A program made the position numbers and the translations under genes. A stretch of 64,000 bases of DNA from GCA-2693325 sp036343635 (lineage in GTDB: Bacteria; Latescibacterota; UBA2968; UBA8231). The stretch is from positions 62,001-126,000 of the forward strand of contig JAYYVF010000066.1 of NCBI GenBank assembly GCA_036343635.1, written 5' to 3'. Of the stretch, positions 26,436 through 36,300 are shown piece by piece (within the stretch, counting starts at the first letter, position 1; every line of letters starts with the position of its first letter). Below the pieces are notes generated by a model. That model was not told the origin of the DNA, ran no database searches, and saw nothing but the letters and a program-made list of their open reading frames with translations.

Positions 26436-26464
26436 AATATAATAGCGTGTAAGCGTAGCGACAA
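26436..26464 (-). promoter_or_regulatory. Promoter of the ClpX-like gene
   Basis: On the minus strand TTGTCG, 17 bases, TATATT (-10 at 26436-26441). The start site would be near 26429, about 50 bases upstream of ATG 26381, which argues for the shorter reading of the gene. Confidence 0.5.
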
Positions 26465-26470
26465 GTCTAC

Positions 26471-26499
26471 TTGACACGGTGTTTGAGTAAATCTACATT
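26471..26499 (+). promoter_or_regulatory. Promoter of the LpoA/LppC-like gene
   Basis: TTGACA (26471-26476), a 17-base spacer and TACATT (26494-26499), about 30 bases before ATG 26531. It lies back to back with the minus-strand promoter at 26436-26464, so the two may share regulatory sites. Confidence 0.6.
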
Positions 26500-26530
26500 C
26501 GAATAATAGCCTGTTTATAAAGGAATTTTA

Positions 26531-28648
26531 ATGCATTCCGTCCTACGATCTTCGTTAGTCAGTATGATTTTTTCTGTTTTGGTGATTTTGATTGCAAATC
26601 CTGCCCAATCCAACGGTAGAGGGTTTTCTGCAAAGGCTAATCAACTGTTCGATATCGGGATCGAATTCTACGAAAAAAAAGCTTTTTCAGAAGCAAAATC
26701 TAAGTTTGAACAGTTATTGCAATTGCCCAACAACCATCGGTCGAGTGCGGCTACATTAATGGTTGGAAAATGTTATTTTCGTTTGGGTGATTTTGATTCT
26801 GCTTTGTCCTTGGCTATAAATGTCGAGGCTTCTTATCCAAGCAGTCGCTATGTCGCAGATTCTTATCTGTTAAGAGCTGATGTTTTTTATAAAAAGAAGC
26901 GTTTTTTTGAAGCAGCAGAGCATTATGGACGACTTCTTTCTGTTTCGTCACCCTTGTCGTTACAGGCCATAGCTGCTGAACGCTTGACTGCAATCGTGGC
27001 TAACAAACAAATAAGTAATCAAGCGGTTGAGAAGATTCGTCAATTTGTCGGAGATTCGCGAATGCACGAAGCGCTTCTTTTTGGTGAAGTTTTGTGGTAC
27101 CGTCGTTTAGGTTGGATCGCTGAGTCTAAGATGGCGTTAAAAAATTACAGAGATGCTATTGGGGCTCAAGGTGTGTTTTTTCGTCTCGGTGATCTGCCAG
27201 GCACGGTGTTGGGTTCGAATCCCTTGGTTGTAAATAGACCAGTGTCGGTTCCTAATGAAAGGGAAGAGTTGATTCATTTACCCACTGGGGAAAAGGGATC
27301 TAAGAAGAAGTTGGGGCTTCTCTTGCCCTTAAGTGGAACATATGCTTCGATTGCTCAGGAAATCTATAATGGGGTGGAAATGGCAAATGTTGCTGCCGGC
27401 CATCCTTTTGAGATAATTATTGAAGATTCAGGTATAGACTATGGAACATTACCGATTAATTCGGGTTTGAATAGTGACCTTCAGGAAAATAATGGAAGTG
27501 GCTTACTCCGAGTAGCTAGAGGAGCTAAAAAATTAGTTGATCAACAGGTTGTGGGAATAATCGGCCCGTTATTTAGTAGTGCCTGTGTAGCGGCTGCGGT
27601 GGTTGCGGAAGCTTCTCGGGTTCCCTTGATTGCACCACTGTCCCAGCAGAGCGGATTAGATTCTCTCGGGCAATTTATCTTTCAAATCAATTCGGTGCCA
27701 GAATTGCAAGGGAAAATGTTGGGAGAGCATGCCAGTTTAGTGCTGGGGATGCACAATCTGGTCGTTATTGCACCACTTACGGATTATGGATGGAATTTTG
27801 AAAGAGAGTTCCGTAAGACGACTGAAGAAAATGGTGGCCGCGTTGCTCTTGCAGACTGGTACATACCTAACCAGACAAAAGATTTTCGCAGGATTTTTGA
27901 AGCCGTTAGAAAGGTAGGCTTTGAATTATCTCCAACTCATAAAGATACGCTTTCAGCTGTTGATTCACTTCGTTCAGTTGGAATTTCAGAGGCAAATCAA
28001 GATTCATCCTTTCTTCTTGATTTGCTTGAGCAGCTAAAGAGAGAAGAGGCATTAATTGATAGTCTTTATCCAGAGACTGAGGTTGATTCCACTAAAATTT
28101 TTATCGATTCTATAGACGGGGTTGTACTAGTGGTTGAAGATTTTTCTGATGCCCAAACGATTGCGCCACAGTTGGCATTCCATCGTTTGAATACCCAAAT
28201 TTTGGGAAATAGTCTATGGTTTGACCCCGAAGGTTTGAAGAATATGCGACGAAGCGAGCGAAAATACCTGGAAGGTGCTATTATTGCCTCGCCGCATCAG
28301 GAGGATTTGGAAAGTGGGCGCAATTTTATTGATGATTATCGAAAAACTTATCTGAATGACCCGAGGTACGCGGCCTTTGGGTTCGATTCTGCACAATTAT
28401 TGATTAAAGCCTTGATAGATTCGGACGGTGAAGTTGCCAAGATACACGAACGGCTTTCTGAAGTAAAAAGTTATGAGGGTGCTTCGGGGCGCATTAAATT
28501 TGATGCAGATCGAAGAGTAAATAGTGCATTGTCATTGTTAAAAATTGAGCGGGATAGATACAAATCGGTATTGACAAACGATTTGCCTGAATTAGGTAAC
28601 GACTTAGGAACGTTTTTCTGGTATGACGAGGCTGTAGATACGGATTAA
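26531..28648 (+). CDS. TPR plus periplasmic-binding-fold protein, LpoA/LppC-like
   Basis: 705 residues. Signal peptide (~1-27, ending NPAQS); TPR-like helical repeats (~35-230; FYEKKAFSEAKSKFEQLL, YFRLGDFDSALSLA, FYKKKRFFEAAEHYGRLL); then a type I periplasmic-binding fold starting KKLGLLLPLSGTYASIAQEI and containing VVGIIGPLFSSACVAAA. This two-part design is that of LpoA/LppC, the outer-membrane activator of PBP1A in Gammaproteobacteria, but no lipobox is present here. It may bind a small ligand or regulate peptidoglycan synthesis. The exact role is inferred. Confidence 0.75.
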   Translation: MHSVLRSSLVSMIFSVLVILIANPAQSNGRGFSAKANQLFDIGIEFYEKKAFSEAKSKFEQLLQLPNNHRSSAATLMVGKCYFRLGDFDSALSLAINVEASYPSSRYVADSYLLRADVFYKKKRFFEAAEHYGRLLSVSSPLSLQAIAAERLTAIVANKQISNQAVEKIRQFVGDSRMHEALLFGEVLWYRRLGWIAESKMALKNYRDAIGAQGVFFRLGDLPGTVLGSNPLVVNRPVSVPNEREELIHLPTGEKGSKKKLGLLLPLSGTYASIAQEIYNGVEMANVAAGHPFEIIIEDSGIDYGTLPINSGLNSDLQENNGSGLLRVARGAKKLVDQQVVGIIGPLFSSACVAAAVVAEASRVPLIAPLSQQSGLDSLGQFIFQINSVPELQGKMLGEHASLVLGMHNLVVIAPLTDYGWNFEREFRKTTEENGGRVALADWYIPNQTKDFRRIFEAVRKVGFELSPTHKDTLSAVDSLRSVGISEANQDSSFLLDLLEQLKREEALIDSLYPETEVDSTKIFIDSIDGVVLVVEDFSDAQTIAPQLAFHRLNTQILGNSLWFDPEGLKNMRRSERKYLEGAIIASPHQEDLESGRNFIDDYRKTYLNDPRYAAFGFDSAQLLIKALIDSDGEVAKIHERLSEVKSYEGASGRIKFDADRRVNSALSLLKIERDRYKSVLTNDLPELGNDLGTFFWYDEAVDTD

Positions 28649-28758
28649 GGAGACTGACTGTGATTTGATTAATTGTTAGACAGTTTGTTGCAAAAGATGG
28701 AAGAGAGTTTATATTTGGAAGTATAGTGAAATGGATGTATTGAGTGGGGAATATGTCA

Positions 28759-29079
28759 ATGCCTACGTACGAGTACGAATGTAAGAAATGCAGTTTTCAG
28801 TTTGAGGAGTTCCAGAGTATTAATGCTGAGCCAGTAAAGACTTGTCGCAAAGAAGGGTGTCGTGGGCGGGTTAGGCGATTAATCAGTAGCGGTGGAGGAT
28901 TGCTATTCAAAGGATCCGGTTTTTATGAAACTGATTACCGGAGTGATAGTTATCAAAAAGGGGCCAAAGCGGAATCAAAGTCTGATTCTAGTTCGTCTGA
29001 ATCAAAAGGTTCAAAGTCAGATTCTAGTAGTCCCAACAGTAAAAGTGTCAAGAAAAATAACGTCGAAAAGAAAAATTAA
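28759..29079 (+). CDS. FmdB-type zinc-ribbon protein with Ser/Lys-rich tail
   Basis: 106 residues from ATG 28759 (MPTYEYECKKCSFQFEEF, the FmdB signature), preceded by GGGG at eight bases; earlier in-frame GTG and ATG codons add only five residues. Zinc-ligand candidates are C-x2-C and C-x4-C (CRKEGC). The last ~45 residues are a low-complexity Ser/Lys/Glu tail with an imperfect internal repeat (SKSDSSSSES, then SKSDSSS). Function of the family is poorly defined; regulatory or chaperone roles have been proposed. Confidence 0.85.
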   Translation: MPTYEYECKKCSFQFEEFQSINAEPVKTCRKEGCRGRVRRLISSGGGLLFKGSGFYETDYRSDSYQKGAKAESKSDSSSSESKGSKSDSSSPNSKSVKKNNVEKKN

Positions 29080-29120
29080 TAAGCGGGAACTAAATAATTC
29101 GTTCAGCTGTCTGATTTAAA

Positions 29121-29627
29121 ATGCACAATTTTGTTTTTCTACCAATTTTTATAGTCGCCAGTTTGATTTTTGGGTGTAGCGGTAAGGACCCTGAAAGTTT
29201 GATGGCAGAAGCGCGTTCTGCTGCATCGGTACCGAGTGGCTTGCCGAGGGCTGCGGATTTATTCAAAGAGTTCCTAAAACATTACCCTGACCACGAGTTG
29301 GCTCCAGAGGCTCTTAAAGAGTTTGCTGCCGTTGTCCAGCAACGTGGTAGCTTTTTGGACGCCTTGTCTCTTTATGGGCAATTGATAGAGCGATTCCCGG
29401 CGAGTGAGCATTGTGATGAGGCCCAGTTTATGGTGGCGTTCATTTACGAAGAATTTTTGCAAGATTACTCTAAGGCTCGCGAGGCCTATGAGCAACTTAT
29501 AGATCGTTATCCTGACTCAGATCTGGTGGAAAGTGCACGGCATTTATTGCCACACGTTGGGCGTAATCCTGAGGATTGGGTCAATTTCGAAAAGGATTAT
29601 CCTGAAGCGAGATCAAACGAAAGATGA
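29121..29627 (+). CDS. TPR lipoprotein, BamD/YbgF-like
   Basis: 168 residues. The N-terminus is a lipoprotein signal with lipobox LIFGC (Cys19). Three TPR-like units follow: AADLFKEFLKHYPDHELAPEAL, DALSLYGQLIERFPASEHCDEA and AREAYEQLIDRYPDSDLVESA. It would be anchored in the outer or inner membrane facing the periplasm. It is shorter than BamD, so I would not call it BamD itself. It lies 41 bases after the FmdB gene and 119 before moxR; that gap holds no confident promoter. Confidence 0.8.
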   Translation: MHNFVFLPIFIVASLIFGCSGKDPESLMAEARSAASVPSGLPRAADLFKEFLKHYPDHELAPEALKEFAAVVQQRGSFLDALSLYGQLIERFPASEHCDEAQFMVAFIYEEFLQDYSKAREAYEQLIDRYPDSDLVESARHLLPHVGRNPEDWVNFEKDYPEARSNER

Positions 29628-29746
29628 AATGAATTTTTTTCGGATTTGTGAGTTAAACATGGTTAAAGAGAATTTGTTGAAAAATCTTTGGGTAGGATTG
29701 CTGTAACGTGATTTTTTGCTTCTAAAATGATACAACGGGGATGTAT

Positions 29747-30742
29747 ATGGAACCATCTATTGACATCAATGCAATAAGTGAAAAAGTTTCTCAACATGCC
29801 GACCTAGTCGAGCGAGTGTTTGTCGAGACCGATCGTGTAATAGTTGGTCAGCGTATGATGATCGAACGCCTCATCATCGGTTTGATCTGTGGAGGACATG
29901 TTTTACTTGAAGGGGTGCCAGGCCTTGCAAAAACTCTAACTGTTTCTACTGTGGCGCGAATTATCTCGGCTTCTTTTAAGCGAGTACAATTTACGCCCGA
30001 CCTCCTACCCGCAGATATTACCGGAACATTAATTTATAATCAGCAAGATGGAAAATTTGTCGCCAAGAAGGGTCCTATTTTTGCTAATTTGGTTTTAGCC
30101 GATGAGATAAATCGAGCGCCTGCTAAAGTTCAAAGTGCCCTATTGGAGTGTATGCAAGAAGGCCAAGTTACTTTAGGTGATAAGACTTACCCATTACCTG
30201 AACCCTTCATGGTGCTTGCTACTCAAAACCCAATAGAGCAAGAGGGAACATATTCGCTTCCTGAAGCTCAAATGGATCGGTTTATGTTGAAAATAAGAGT
30301 TACTTATCCTAGTCGGGACGAAGAAAGATCGATTCTCGATAGGATGGGTGACGGCAGGGAGATTAGCACGCAAGAGGTTCTGACGGAATTAGATCTCAGC
30401 TCACTGCGTGAGGTCGTCCGTATGATTTATGTAGACGATAAGATTAAAGATTATATAGTTGATTTGGTCCATGCTTCGCGTTCTCCGAAAGAAGTAGGTA
30501 TCTCTGATCTTGAAGCTCTGATCGAAAACGGGGCTTCACCTCGTGCGACAATATTTTTGCTCCGAGCGGCCAGAGGACATGCTTTTCTTCGAGGGCGGTC
30601 TTACGTAACTCCTGAGGATGTTAAAACGGTAGGAATGGATGTTTTGCGGCATCGCATCGTGCCTAGTTACGAAGCTGAGGCAGAAGAGATTGATTCCGAC
30701 ACCTTGGTACGAATGTTATTTGATCACGTTGAAGTCCCTTGA
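29747..30742 (+). CDS. moxR: MoxR-family AAA+ ATPase
   Basis: About 331 residues. Walker A GVPGLAKT, QFTPDLLPADITG, Walker B LVLADEINRAPAKVQSALLE and the sensor motif ATQNPIEQEGTYSLPEAQMDRF are hallmark MoxR sequences. Two in-frame ATGs exist (29741, 29747); the second has better spacing from ACGGGG. MoxR proteins act as chaperone-like ATPases with vWA partners. It heads a 14.5-kb co-directional cluster with the DUF58, Gld-type and Bat genes, nine bases before the DUF58 gene. Confidence 0.95.
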   Translation: MEPSIDINAISEKVSQHADLVERVFVETDRVIVGQRMMIERLIIGLICGGHVLLEGVPGLAKTLTVSTVARIISASFKRVQFTPDLLPADITGTLIYNQQDGKFVAKKGPIFANLVLADEINRAPAKVQSALLECMQEGQVTLGDKTYPLPEPFMVLATQNPIEQEGTYSLPEAQMDRFMLKIRVTYPSRDEERSILDRMGDGREISTQEVLTELDLSSLREVVRMIYVDDKIKDYIVDLVHASRSPKEVGISDLEALIENGASPRATIFLLRAARGHAFLRGRSYVTPEDVKTVGMDVLRHRIVPSYEAEAEEIDSDTLVRMLFDHVEVP

Positions 30743-30751
30743 CGGTTTGCT

Positions 30752-31627
30752 TTGTTACCTAAAGAAATCATAGACAAAGTTCGACGTATAGAAATTCGTT
30801 CTCGGAACATTGTAACCGAATTATTTTCCGGTGAATATCATTCTGCTTTTAAGGGGAGCGGGATGGAGTTTGCGGAAGTTCGTGAATATCTTCGAGGAGA
30901 TGACGTGCGCACGATTGATTGGAACGTAACAGCGCGTGTGGGAAGTCCTTATGTTAAAATATTCGAAGAAGAGCGGGAACAGACCGTGATGTTAATTGTT
31001 GATGCGAGTGGGTCAGGATCTTTTGGATCATTTAAGCAAATGAAAGGTGAAGTGGGTGTAGAAATATCGGCTTTATTAGCGTTTGCTGCTGTCAATAATA
31101 ACGATCGTGTGGGGTTGCTTATTTTTACGGATGGCGTGGAGGTATTTGTTCCACCAGAAAAAGGACGTAAACATGTGCTTCGGGTAATACGTGAGCTCCT
31201 ATATTTTGAACCTAAGGGAGTTCGGACGGATGTGGCGGGAGCTTTGGATCAGTTAGATAAAGTTCTTCATCGTCGAAGTATTGTGTTTTTGATCTCTGAT
31301 TTTATCGACAAAGAGTTTAGTCGGGCAATTCAACAGGTTCGTCGACGGCACGATTTGGTCGCTGTCTCGTTATGTGATCCTCGTGAACGTGAATTACCCG
31401 ATGTAGGATTTATCAATTTAGAAGATGCGGAGACGGGTGAGCAAATAGTAATTGATACCAAGGTATTACGAATCCGTGAGGAATTTCGGAAAATGCAAAT
31501 GGAGTCTGAGCAAGATCTCTCGAAGTTATTTAGAAGACTAGACGTAGATCACGTCTCTATTGATGTCACAAAACCCTACGTTGAACCACTCGTTGCATTG
31601 TTCAGCGATAGAGCGCGTCGGCGATGA
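30752..31627 (+). CDS. DUF58 (vWA-related) protein
   Basis: 291 residues from TTG 30752. The DUF58 signature FAEVREYLRGDDVRTIDWNVTAR (~40-62) is followed by a vWA-like MIDAS motif DASGSGS (84-90), with no predicted membrane segments. DUF58 proteins are routinely paired with MoxR, and this gene sits in the standard MoxR-DUF58-Bat order. It may be the ATPase's direct partner. The GCGTCGGCG tail encodes RRR at the C-terminus. Confidence 0.9.
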   Translation: MLPKEIIDKVRRIEIRSRNIVTELFSGEYHSAFKGSGMEFAEVREYLRGDDVRTIDWNVTARVGSPYVKIFEEEREQTVMLIVDASGSGSFGSFKQMKGEVGVEISALLAFAAVNNNDRVGLLIFTDGVEVFVPPEKGRKHVLRVIRELLYFEPKGVRTDVAGALDQLDKVLHRRSIVFLISDFIDKEFSRAIQQVRRRHDLVAVSLCDPRERELPDVGFINLEDAETGEQIVIDTKVLRIREEFRKMQMESEQDLSKLFRRLDVDHVSIDVTKPYVEPLVALFSDRARRR

Positions 31628-31681
31628 ATATGGGAAGCAATTAAAAGAATCGACAGATAAAATTTTAAAGGAGGGCTTAAA

Positions 31682-32611
31682 TTGATAGAAGTAAACGATT
31701 TAGCTAAACACTATGGTGAAATAGTCGCCGTCGAAGGGGTTTCTTTCGGCGTTAGTAAAGGCTCCATTCTTGGTTTTTTAGGGCCAAATGGAGCAGGAAA
31801 AACAACAACCATGCGGATGTTGACTTGCTTTCTTCCTCCGACGAGTGGTACTGCCAGAGTTGCGGGCTTTGATGTGGTTGAAGAATCGATGGAAGTCCGT
31901 CGTCGTATTGGATATCTCCCTGAGCAGCCACCGCTTTATCTTGATATGACCGTCAAATCCTATCTCCGCTTTATAGCTAGGATAAAGGGGATAGAAAGTG
32001 CCTCGATTTCCCATGCAATTGATGAAACTATGGAGAAAACAGGCATTGCCCATCACCAACATACGGTGATAAGCCACCTGTCTAAAGGTTACAAGCAGCG
32101 TGTCGGATTAGCTCAAGCGCTAGTTCACAATCCTGATGTTTTGATCTTAGACGAACCTACCGTAGGGCTCGATCCCAAGCAAATTATTGAAATTCGTGAG
32201 GTTATAAAGGGGTTAGCCGGAGATCATACGGTAATCTTAAGCACACATATACTTTCAGAAGTAAGTATGACATGCGATAAGATTGTAATTATCAATAACG
32301 GCCGAATTGCTGGTCAGGGAACGCCAGAAAGTTTAATTGATCAACTCAAGGATGGTGATGTGCTAAGAGCGGTTATTACCGGTCCGCCTGAGGATGTTTT
32401 GGCACAAGTACAGTCCATGGAAGGTGTGCTCGATGTGGTGAATGAATCAGAAGAGGTCTACTTGATAACTAGTGCACCGGGGGTAGATATTCGTGATATA
32501 TTGACTCGAAATGTTATTGATCAAGGTTTTTCTTTGCGTGAATTGCGTCCTTTAGATATGACCTTAGAAGATATTTTTCTGCGTTTGACGACAGAGGAGG
32601 TAGCAGTATAA
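31682..32611 (+). CDS. gldA: ABC transporter ATP-binding protein, GldA-like
   Basis: 309 residues from TTG 31682, after a near-perfect AAAGGAGGGC. Walker A GPNGAGKTT (34-42), signature motif LSKGYKQRVGLAQAL, Walker B VLILDEPTVGLDP and the switch His in STHILSEVS are intact. C-terminal domain typical of ABC-2/GldA exporters. Its stop overlaps the start of the permease gene (TAATG), so they should be produced together. It powers the GldF/GldG-like membrane components. Confidence 0.9.
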   Translation: MIEVNDLAKHYGEIVAVEGVSFGVSKGSILGFLGPNGAGKTTTMRMLTCFLPPTSGTARVAGFDVVEESMEVRRRIGYLPEQPPLYLDMTVKSYLRFIARIKGIESASISHAIDETMEKTGIAHHQHTVISHLSKGYKQRVGLAQALVHNPDVLILDEPTVGLDPKQIIEIREVIKGLAGDHTVILSTHILSEVSMTCDKIVIINNGRIAGQGTPESLIDQLKDGDVLRAVITGPPEDVLAQVQSMEGVLDVVNESEEVYLITSAPGVDIRDILTRNVIDQGFSLRELRPLDMTLEDIFLRLTTEEVAV

Positions 32612-33393
32612 TGGGAAATTTTATGGCAATATATTCAAAAGAGCTCCGTTCATACTTTGTTTCGCCAGTGGCGTATGTTATTGCGGGAGTATTTCTGTTT
32701 TTATCGGGTTTTTTGTTTCGTAGTATTCTGATGCAATTTAACCTTATTTGTCTTCAGTTGAGTCAGCGTGCTCAGCAAATGGGTGGTGCGATGCCTGCCC
32801 TTAATCTGAATGAGATGGTTGTTACACAGTTTTTTGCTGTTATGGATTTCATTTGGTTATTGATTGTTCCAATGCTCACAATGCGTCTTTTTGCCGAAGA
32901 GAAAAAGACAGGGACTATAGAATTATTGATGACATCTCCTGTTACTTCGGTTCAGATATTGTTGGGTAAATTTTTTGCCTGCCTTACCTTGTATAGTGTC
33001 ATTGTTAGCTTGACTTTGGTTTATTTTTTGATTCTTGAGGCGTACGGCTCTCCGGATTGGGGACCTATTTTGTCTGGTTACATGGGCTATTTGTTTCTAG
33101 GGGCGACTTTTATATCTGTTGGTATTCTAGCGTCGGCTTTGACAGAAAATCAAATTATTGCGGTACTTCTCTCCTTCGGTATTCTCCTGTTGTTTTGGCT
33201 TATTGACTGGTCTGCCAGTTTTGCAGGTCCTACCGCAGCGAAAATTCTTCAGTATGTATCTTTCATAGAACACCTCGAAGATTTTCAACGCGGGGTAATT
33301 GATAGCCGAGACGTTGTGTTTTATGTCAGTTTCACTTTTTTCTGTTTGTTTCTTACAACGCGCGTCGTGGAGTCGCGGCGCTGGAGGCGTTGA
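32611..33393 (+). CDS. gldF: ABC-2 type permease, GldF-like
   Basis: 260 residues with about six hydrophobic helices. Contains MAIYSKELRSYFVSPVAYVI at the N-terminus and MRLFAEEKKTGTIELLMTSPVT, characteristic of GldF/ABC-2 permeases. Overlaps gldA by one base. Two bases separate its stop from the GldG-like ATG. In gliding Bacteroidota GldF associates with GldA and GldG; in non-gliders the same module is of unknown substrate. Confidence 0.88.
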   Translation: MGNFMAIYSKELRSYFVSPVAYVIAGVFLFLSGFLFRSILMQFNLICLQLSQRAQQMGGAMPALNLNEMVVTQFFAVMDFIWLLIVPMLTMRLFAEEKKTGTIELLMTSPVTSVQILLGKFFACLTLYSVIVSLTLVYFLILEAYGSPDWGPILSGYMGYLFLGATFISVGILASALTENQIIAVLLSFGILLLFWLIDWSASFAGPTAAKILQYVSFIEHLEDFQRGVIDSRDVVFYVSFTFFCLFLTTRVVESRRWRR

Positions 33394-33394
33394 A

Positions 33395-36300
33395 ATGAAA
33401 AACTATGCTGTTCCGTTAAGCTTAGCCGGAGCCTTATTAACGCTGGTTGGTGGAGTTGCCTACGTAATCTCTCCTGAAACTGGTGGTGGCGGTCTTTTCA
33501 ACGTTGCTATAGGAATTTTCTTAGTTGTGGTGGCCGGTGTAATTGATAAATCAATGTTTCTTCAGTATGGACGCTGGTTGAATGCGTTTTGGGGCGGGAT
33601 CATGGTTTTTGGCATTGTTGCCATGGTGAATTTTCTTAGTGATCGTTATAGCGAGAGACTTGATCTCACTGAGGGTAAATTACATAGTCTGTCAGATCTG
33701 ACCGTACAGACTCTACAAAACCTTGATCGGGATGTTGAAGCATTGGCATTTGTTGAGGGCGGTGAGAATCAAGATTTAGAATTGCTTTTGGCCGAATATG
33801 CTAATAACGGTTCTCGGTTTAGCTTCGAAATGATAGATCCTGATCGTCAACCTGGGCTTACGGAAGAAAATGGTATTACCCGATACAACACCCTTTTGTT
33901 GAAAGCTTTGGGAAAAGAACAACAAATAACAGAACTCGAAGAGCGTGAGATCACCAATTCTTTGCTCAAGGTTATTCGTGATCGTAGGGAAAAGGTTTAT
34001 TTCTCGGTCGGCCACGGTGAAAGGACTCTCAGTAGTGATCCAGAGGGGTTAAATGTTCTTAAAGATCGATTGAAAAATATCGATTATTTGGTCCAGGATT
34101 CATTGCTACTTGCTCGGGTCGATAGAGTACCAGAAGATTGCGCAGTTCTTGTCATAGTTGGCCCCCGTAATCCTTTTTTCTCTATTGAAAAAGATCACAT
34201 CCGCGATTATCTGGAAAACGGGGGAGCGGTGTTGGCTATGCTTGACCCCATCTATGACAGTGGGCTTGAGCCATTGTTTAGTGATTGGGGTGTTGTCCTT
34301 GGTAACGATTTTGTTATTGATACAAGTGGCCTCGGCTCCCTGTTTGGCCTTGATTTTACTACCCCTGTTTCTGTGTCTTACGGTGACCATCCTATAGCTC
34401 AAAAACATGGCGGTCTAATGACGTTTTATCAGTTGGGAAGATCGGTTCGGTTTGATGGCACAGTAAACCGTAATATTTCTGGCACTGAGTTGTCGCTTAC
34501 TTCAGAGTCGGGATGGGCTGAGACTGATTTGTCCGTTCTTACTGGCGGAGATCAGACGGTGAAACTGGATGAAGGAATTGATGTTCCTGGTCCAATTGCT
34601 CTGGGTGTTGCAGTTGAGGGAGAAGAGGGAAGGTTGGTAGTTTTTGGTGATTCTGATTTTGCCACAAACAAATTTTTTGATTACCAAGGCAATGGCGATT
34701 TGGTATTAAATTCTGTGAGTTGGTTGGCCGAAGACGAAGGCCTGATTTCAATTCGGCCTCGAAAAGCTGGACATAACCCAATTGCTCTTACTGATAGTCA
34801 AGGCGAATGGGTTTTCTGGCTTAGTGTTGTTTTATACCCGCTTGCCATATCGGGTATAGGTTTGATGGTTGTTTCTCGGAAAGGCCGATGGAGTGTTAAG
34901 GAATTAGTGGGAGCGGGAATTGGAGTCGTTTTGTCTTTGGGGGTAGCTGCTCTACTAAACTTTATCGGAGATCGTTACAATTTTCGGCAAGATATGACGG
35001 CGGAAAACTTGTACACACTATCAAACAAGACTTCGGGGCTGCTCAATAACCTTGAAGATAGAGGATACTATGTGAATGTGAAGACATTCATGAGTGAGAT
35101 GGAGGGGGTTCGTTTCCAAGATTTGATGAAAGAGTATAAGCATCTATCTAGAAACTTTGACTACGAATTGATTGATCCACAGAAGAATTCGCTTATAGTG
35201 CAGCAGAATAATATTCGTGAGCGTGGAGCCTCAATTGTTGAATTGAGAGGCGAAGGTGGTGTTCGTACCGAGAGGATAATTTTACAAAATGAAAAGGCTT
35301 TGAGTAATGCAATATCAAAAGCTTTAAATGCTAAAGATTTGAAAGCTTATTTTACCACAGGTCATGGTGAATTTGAATTGGATCAGGTGGATGGAAAGGG
35401 GTATTCAAAATTTAAATCCCGTCTACTGGAACTTAATTTTGATATTATCGATGACCTTGATTTGGGAGAAGGGGTTCCGAAGGATGCAACGTTATTAGTA
35501 GCGCTTGGGCCAAAGCAGCCTTTTAGGCCAGCGGAGTCTGATAACCTAGCCAAATATTTGGCGGGTGGGGGATCTGGCCTTTTTCTACTGGATCCCGGAC
35601 GATTGACTGGTTTAGAGAATCTGCTCGATTCTTACTCGATAAACGTAGGTCAGGATTTTGTTGTCGATTTAAGTGGATTGGGTCAATTGTTTGGAGGAAC
35701 TGATGTGTCCGTGCCGGTAGTTATGAATTACGGTGATCATCCTATTAGCGAAAGAATTAGTCGGGGAACAATGAGTTTCTTTCCTTTGGCTCGGTCAATA
35801 CAGGTAGCCTCCCATCGCTTGAAAAACCCAGAAATTACTAAATTAGCAATAACGCATGAAAGAAGTTGGGGAGAGAGTGACATGGGGCCCATTATGGGAG
35901 ATGGAGGACAGGTTGAATATGATCCCCAACTTGATACTCGCGGGCCGATTTCAATAGCTGTGGCTGTTAAAGCAAATGTTGACACAGCCATAGCCAAAGA
36001 GGGTTCGACAAAGCTTGTCGTTTTTGGCGATTCAGATTTTGCTTCTAATGAATATTTTGATCAGCAGGCGAATGGGCAATTGATCAAGAGCAGTGCTGAA
36101 TGGTTAGCAGAAGGAGAGGATCGCTTAGAGATTGAAGAGCGGATTCCCCCTTACAACCCGATAAACTTAATTGGCAATCAGGGGGATGTGATATTATGGA
36201 TTTCGGTATTTGTTCTACCTTTTGCGGTGGCTTTGTCAGGGCTTGTTATGGTTTTAAAGAGAGGCTATCAGTCGTATGTTGATGGCTGCCTCGCGTGGCT

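Noticed and set aside
26382..26477. N-terminal extension of the ClpX-like protein from GTG 26477
   Set aside because: It has no ribosome-binding site and contains a promoter in its first third; the sequence does not resemble protein.
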